From positions 1 to 5,623 of the forward strand of contig WQST01000168.1 of assembly GCA_009787745.1 (NCBI GenBank): DNA of 5,623 bases, given 5' to 3'. The notes under the pieces were generated by a model. It saw nothing but the letters and a program-made list of their open reading frames with translations. It had not been told where the DNA came from and did not search any database. Below are positions 5,052-5,623 of this stretch, in pieces. Numbering within the stretch: position 1 is the stretch's first letter; every line of letters begins with the position of its first letter. This DNA comes from Lachnospiraceae bacterium (lineage in GTDB: Bacteria; Bacillota; Clostridia; Lachnospirales; Lachnospiraceae). A program made the position numbers and the translations under genes.

Positions 5052-5623
5052 ATGACCTGTACACATTGCAATAAGAACCTGCCGGACGGGCTGACGATGT
5101 GCTTCCACTGCGGAGAACCATTGGAAACGCCTGCCCGGCCTGAGCAACTGGAAATACATAGAAAACAGTCCTCCGCGACCGAGCCGGGAATTAAACCGGC
5201 AGGATTTGTCTGTCCGCATTGCAGCGTCAATTTGCCGGATGGGTTGACGGCGTGTTTCCATTGCGGGAAGCCGCTTGGTGAATCGCTAACGGCGCAAAGT
5301 GAGCTTGCCTTACCGCTTTCCATGCAAAAAACTGTCCGTCCGATTCAGACAGGCAACAAAAGGAATGGACTGGCAGGCATCGTCACGGCGGCGGTTCTCT
5401 TGTTACTGCTCGGCGGCGCGGCCGGCGGTCACTTTTTGGGATTTTACACGCTGCCGTTTCTTCCCGAACAGTCGGAGACGGGTGAAAAAACACCGTCGTC
5501 AATAAAAACAATGCCCGGCAAGGCACAACCGGATGCACCCGCAGCCACGACGCCCGGCGTAACACAACCGCAACCGGAAGACCCCGGTAGGCCGGGAGAG
5601 GGCGTGCTAAATAGGTTCGGTTA
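5052..5623 (+). CDS. Double zinc-ribbon membrane protein, 3' end cut off by the window
   Basis: The frame stays open to the end of the window, giving 190 residues. Two zinc ribbons with identical spacing stand at the N-terminus: C3-x2-C6-x10-C17-x2-C20 and C54-x2-C57-x10-C68-x2-C71, sharing NLPDGLT.CFHCG.PL. After a polar linker, one membrane span covers about 106-131 (GLAGIV start, five leucines, Gly/Ala-rich end), preceded by KR. The rest is rich in Pro, Thr, Gln and Glu and should be outside the cell, with the ribbons in the cytoplasm. Such proteins in Bacillota often end in an extracellular domain, which is not visible here. GAGG at 5038-5041 lies 10 nt before ATG 5052; the in-frame ATG at 5043 is only 1 nt from it and is less likely. 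The function is unknown: zinc binding and a structural or signalling role are inference. Its base composition is more GC-rich than that of the transport operon, and nothing links it to that operon. Confidence 0.8.
   Translation, partial: MTCTHCNKNLPDGLTMCFHCGEPLETPARPEQLEIHRKQSSATEPGIKPAGFVCPHCSVNLPDGLTACFHCGKPLGESLTAQSELALPLSMQKTVRPIQTGNKRNGLAGIVTAAVLLLLLGGAAGGHFLGFYTLPFLPEQSETGEKTPSSIKTMPGKAQPDAPAATTPGVTQPQPEDPGRPGEGVLNRFG
5058..5267 (+). repeat. Duplicated zinc-ribbon coding unit
   Basis: The two ribbon units, at 5058-5114 and 5211-5267, are 153 bp (51 codons) apart and nearly identical in protein sequence (LPDGLT, CFHCG, PL). They differ mainly at third codon positions, so they are an older duplication held under protein-level selection. 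Confidence 0.65.

Noticed and set aside
4871..5323. Minus-strand open frame of 150 codons, and a second one at 4983-5261
   Set aside because: They lie opposite the zinc-ribbon gene, repeat its duplication as an antisense shadow, and show no domain or start signals.
1..5623. CRISPR array, tRNA, rRNA, insertion sequence
   Set aside because: No evenly spaced short repeats, no cloverleaf or rRNA-like stretch, and no transposase frame with terminal repeats were seen.

Overview
The window looks like a piece of a Bacillota (Clostridia-type) genome. The reasons are strong AGGAGG-like ribosome binding sites, TATAAT -10 boxes, an AT-rich intergenic region, an LplB/LplC-type sugar ABC permease pair and an AraC/YesN-type regulator fragment. 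The exact lineage cannot be read from the sequence; a gut or rumen Lachnospiraceae/Oscillospiraceae-like bacterium is a guess.

Left part (9-4248, minus strand) is one apparent operon, transcribed from a promoter near 4318-4346. Its first gene encodes an exported 572-residue surface protein: signal peptide, two near-identical tandem repeats of about 140 residues, a third divergent domain, an acidic Pro/Ala linker and a C-terminal membrane anchor with a lysine tail. After a 93-nt spacer holding three consecutive RNA hairpins come two permeases of a carbohydrate importer. The first is LplB-like but carries an unusual N-terminal extension of about 180 residues with about four membrane spans and a cysteine cluster. 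The second is an ordinary LplC/YtcP-like permease. No solute-binding protein and no ATPase lie in the window. A binding protein commonly follows the permeases, so it may lie just beyond position 1, and ATPases of this importer class are often shared and encoded elsewhere. The simplest reading is a sugar or oligosaccharide uptake operon with a membrane-anchored, possibly glycan-binding, surface protein.

Middle part (4249-5051) has two intergenic stretches of about 200 bases and a regulatory relic. 4249-4448 is very AT-rich and holds the operon promoter and TTTTAC repeats. 4449-4841 (plus strand) encodes a C-terminal AraC-type DNA-binding domain that begins abruptly, without a convincing start site. 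Just after its stop, in the same frame, sits a short stretch (4857-4937) coding for a histidine-kinase-like ATP-binding motif (DNGRGM). Together they look like the wreck of a two-component system next to the transport operon. The rest, to 5051, holds two hairpins and a promoter.

Right part (5052-5623, plus strand) starts a gene that runs off the window. It encodes a protein with two nearly identical four-cysteine zinc ribbons, one membrane span and a Pro/Thr/Gln-rich outer segment. It appears unrelated to the transport operon and is visibly more GC-rich.
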